Positions 4,703 to 6,420 of a stretch of 6,420 nt of DNA are shown piece after piece. Position 1 is the stretch's first letter; the number at the start of each line of letters is the position of its first letter. Made by a program: the position numbers and the translations under genes. This stretch comes from Thermofilaceae archaeon (GTDB taxonomy: Archaea; Thermoproteota; Thermoprotei; Thermofilales; Thermofilaceae), in NCBI GenBank assembly GCA_027017025.1, contig JALURH010000204.1, positions 2,034 to 8,453 of the forward strand. The letters run 5' to 3'. Under the pieces are notes generated by a model that was not told the origin of the DNA, ran no database searches, and was given only the letters and a program-made list of their open reading frames with translations.

Positions 4703-6420
4703 TCATCGCCTCACTAGATCCTCCAGGAGAGTTGGATCAGGTATCGGCTTCTCCTTCCAGCCTTTCTCCTTTAGCACCTTCATTATCTCATCCTTCATAG
4801 TTATAGGTATGTCTGCCTCCCTCCTAACAAATAGGTGTAGATCGTCGGGGAGGGTTCCAAAGAATTTCTTGTGTAAATCAACGTAGTGTGTTAGCTTTAT
4901 TGCCCTACCCTTCGTAGTATCATTAGCCCTCATACATAGCTTAGCTGCCATAACCATAGCCTCCTCTTTGGTTTCAGCCGCGTAGAATAAGTGCTCAGGT
5001 ACCGGGCCTACATAAACTTTTTCTCCAGTCCTAGCATCATAGACATACCAGTCTTCCTCCCGATCCCTACGCCCTAATAACATGCGCCTATATTTAGAGC
5101 CGTGAGGGCCAACTATGACTGGTACACCTAATCTCCAGAAGCCAGCTGCAATAGAAGCTGCTTTTTGGGACATAGCTCCCCAAGCTATGCCAACGGCCCC
5201 AACTCTATTGAGTATGTAGTCAGCTATCTCCTTGTAATTTGCTCTAAGCTTGCGTTTAGCGAATATGTTAGCTATTTTTATCGCTGCTCCAGCAATATGG
5301 GAATTAGCTACACACGAACCTACGTTCACTAGGCAGCCTGCATCAAAGTCTCCTGGATACAACTCGTAAAGGGTCTTACCCTCTTCATTTTTGTACATAC
5401 CTATAGTCATAGCTGCACAACCCGAGGCAACAACAATATATCTCCTCTTGATGAATTCTTCACACATCTCCACGACTTCTTTACCTCCATCAGCGTAGTT
5501 GGGGCACCCTACGAATGCTATTACACCAGGTATCTCGCCTAGAACTATTGGTCTCCCAACATTTCTGATCTCTGTATCTTGTATAGGTCCTCTCCCGGTT
5601 CTTATCCTAAACCTCTCCTCCTTGAGCTTCCTCTCAGCTGCTTTCTCTATTAAGCTGAAGATAGGTATCTTCGCTGGGCAAGCTCTCTCACACCTAGCAC
5701 AAGCTATACAGTAGTCGTAGAGTTGCGCTAATTTACTCAAGTTCCCAGTAGCTGCCTCAGCGATGGCTGACTGTATTGGTAGGGTATGGGGACATGCCCG
5801 TTCACACTCTCTACATCTACGGCATCTTTTGCTATGGCTTATCACCTCCTCTACACTTGGAAGAGCCTTAAATTTCGCCCTCTTCGGAGCTAACTTTAGA
5901 GCAGCTTTTACAGCTATTTCACCTACTTTAATGGGATCAGCAATAAATGCTCCAGGAATCTCTCTGTCCAGCAGCTTTTTAACTATGAGATCAGGGTCTT
6001 CATCCGTCATATCCGGGAAGCCATGACAATTCTTCTCACTAGTCGTGATAACTACAGCCCCTATCTTCTCCGCCTCGAGGGGTATATCGGTACGTATACA
6101 TTGGGCATCAAGTACTATTACATCGGGCACCCCAGTACGTATAAACCTAAGTTGCCATGAGATAGGTCCAATTATTTTACCATACTTAGTGTACCTAGCT
6201 ATTTCATGAGCAGTGCAGCATAGACCACATACCTCTACTAAGCCAGATAACCCGTTGTCCTCAATGTAGTCAATTATTCCAGTAGCTGGTATCACGTTAT
6301 GCCCTATGCACAATATAACTGGCTTAGAAATATCTACGGTTCCGAAACCTAGCTCCGCGAGAGGGGAATCTGGGTCCCCCTTGGGGAAGCCTAGAACTGA
6401 GACTTGGGCTATATCGGCTA
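4703..6420 (-). CDS. cdhA: ACDS complex subunit alpha (Ni-Fe-S CO dehydrogenase), 5' end off the window
   Basis: Carbon monoxide dehydrogenase subunit of the archaeal acetyl-CoA decarbonylase/synthase, interconverting CO and CO2 in the cytoplasm with ferredoxin as electron partner. The frame is open to the right edge, giving 571 visible residues; by comparison with the roughly 800-residue family, about 200 N-terminal residues with the B- and D-cluster cysteines are missing. A TTG codon at 6311-6313 is internal, because family-like sequence (DPDSPLAELGFGTVDISKP) continues upstream of it. Counting from the edge, C-cluster ligands are His40 (IGHNV), Cys68 (GLCCTA), Cys107 (DAQC), Cys305 (VGCPNY), Cys334 (SGCAAM) and Cys369 (GSCVANS), all present. 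Two ferredoxin-type CxxCxxCxxxCP motifs at 199-209 and 237-247 bind the E- and F-clusters; this insert marks the archaeal form. MSQKAA with Lys419 resembles the active-site lysine region of CODH. First visible gene of the operon; its TGA stop lies 3 bases before cdhB. Confidence 0.97.
   Translation of the reverse strand, partial: ADIAQVSVLGFPKGDPDSPLAELGFGTVDISKPVILCIGHNVIPATGIIDYIEDNGLSGLVEVCGLCCTAHEIARYTKYGKIIGPISWQLRFIRTGVPDVIVLDAQCIRTDIPLEAEKIGAVVITTSEKNCHGFPDMTDEDPDLIVKKLLDREIPGAFIADPIKVGEIAVKAALKLAPKRAKFKALPSVEEVISHSKRCRRCRECERACPHTLPIQSAIAEAATGNLSKLAQLYDYCIACARCERACPAKIPIFSLIEKAAERKLKEERFRIRTGRGPIQDTEIRNVGRPIVLGEIPGVIAFVGCPNYADGGKEVVEMCEEFIKRRYIVVASGCAAMTIGMYKNEEGKTLYELYPGDFDAGCLVNVGSCVANSHIAGAAIKIANIFAKRKLRANYKEIADYILNRVGAVGIAWGAMSQKAASIAAGFWRLGVPVIVGPHGSKYRRMLLGRRDREEDWYVYDARTGEKVYVGPVPEHLFYAAETKEEAMVMAAKLCMRANDTTKGRAIKLTHYVDLHKKFFGTLPDDLHLFVRREADIPITMKDEIMKVLKEKGWKEKPIPDPTLLEDLVRR

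Noticed and set aside
4850..5170. Loss of a C-cluster cysteine in CdhA, suspected because Phe follows SQKAASIAAG where Methanosarcina has Cys
   Set aside because: Matching the spacing of known ligands (29 and 35 residues apart) shows the ligands are the cysteines of VGCPNY, SGCAAM and GSCVANS, all present here; the variable position is not a ligand.
6311..6313. TTG codon as the start of cdhA
   Set aside because: The reading frame continues without a stop to the window edge with family-like residues before it, and starting here would remove the N-terminal cluster domain.

Overview
The window holds the 3' part of a classic archaeal acetyl-CoA decarbonylase/synthase operon (ACDS, also called CODH/ACS), read entirely from the minus strand. 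In transcription order the genes are cdhA (alpha, 5' end beyond the right edge), cdhB (epsilon), cdhC (beta), cdhD (delta) and cdhE (gamma). Together they occupy positions 109 to 6420, with no gene-free stretch longer than about 110 bases. The host is certainly an archaeon. The CODH subunit carries the extra two-cluster ferredoxin-like insert, an epsilon subunit gene is present, and CdhC lacks the large N-terminal domain of bacterial AcsB. Abundant AGG/AGA arginine and ATA isoleucine codons, Lys/Glu-rich proteins and strong GGTGA-type ribosome binding sites fit a thermophilic archaeon, perhaps of the TACK side. The exact lineage cannot be read from this window.

Layout from right to left: cdhA (6420 to 4703) encodes the Ni-Fe-S CO dehydrogenase; cdhB (4699 to 4160) its small Rossmann-like partner; cdhC (4155 to 2740) the acetyl-CoA synthase with the A-cluster; cdhD (about 2759 to 1551) and cdhE (about 1545 to 109) the two subunits of the corrinoid iron-sulfur methyl carrier. 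The genes are nearly touching or overlap slightly (gap 3, gap 4, overlap about 20, gap 5). At two junctions the upstream TGA stop is part of the downstream Shine-Dalgarno sequence. There is no cooC-like nickel ATPase gene between cdhC and cdhD, where Methanosarcina operons carry one. Downstream of cdhE lies a 12-bp inverted repeat with a U-rich loop, probably the operon terminator, then a GC-rich stretch of about 60 bases that is either the end of a convergent gene or part of a structured RNA.

How the parts work together: CdhA/CdhB interconvert CO2 and CO with ferredoxin as electron partner. CdhD/CdhE carry a methyl group between tetrahydromethanopterin-type pterins and the cobalt of a corrinoid. 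CdhC joins methyl, CO and CoA into acetyl-CoA, or splits acetyl-CoA. All recognisable metal ligands for the C-, E-, F- and A-clusters and for the CdhE [4Fe-4S] cluster are intact, so the complex looks functional. The sequence does not tell whether it runs in the carbon-fixing or acetyl-CoA-cleaving direction. I found no undescribed system here; the points of interest are the missing cooC, the stop/Shine-Dalgarno fusions, start-codon revisions and the element after cdhE.
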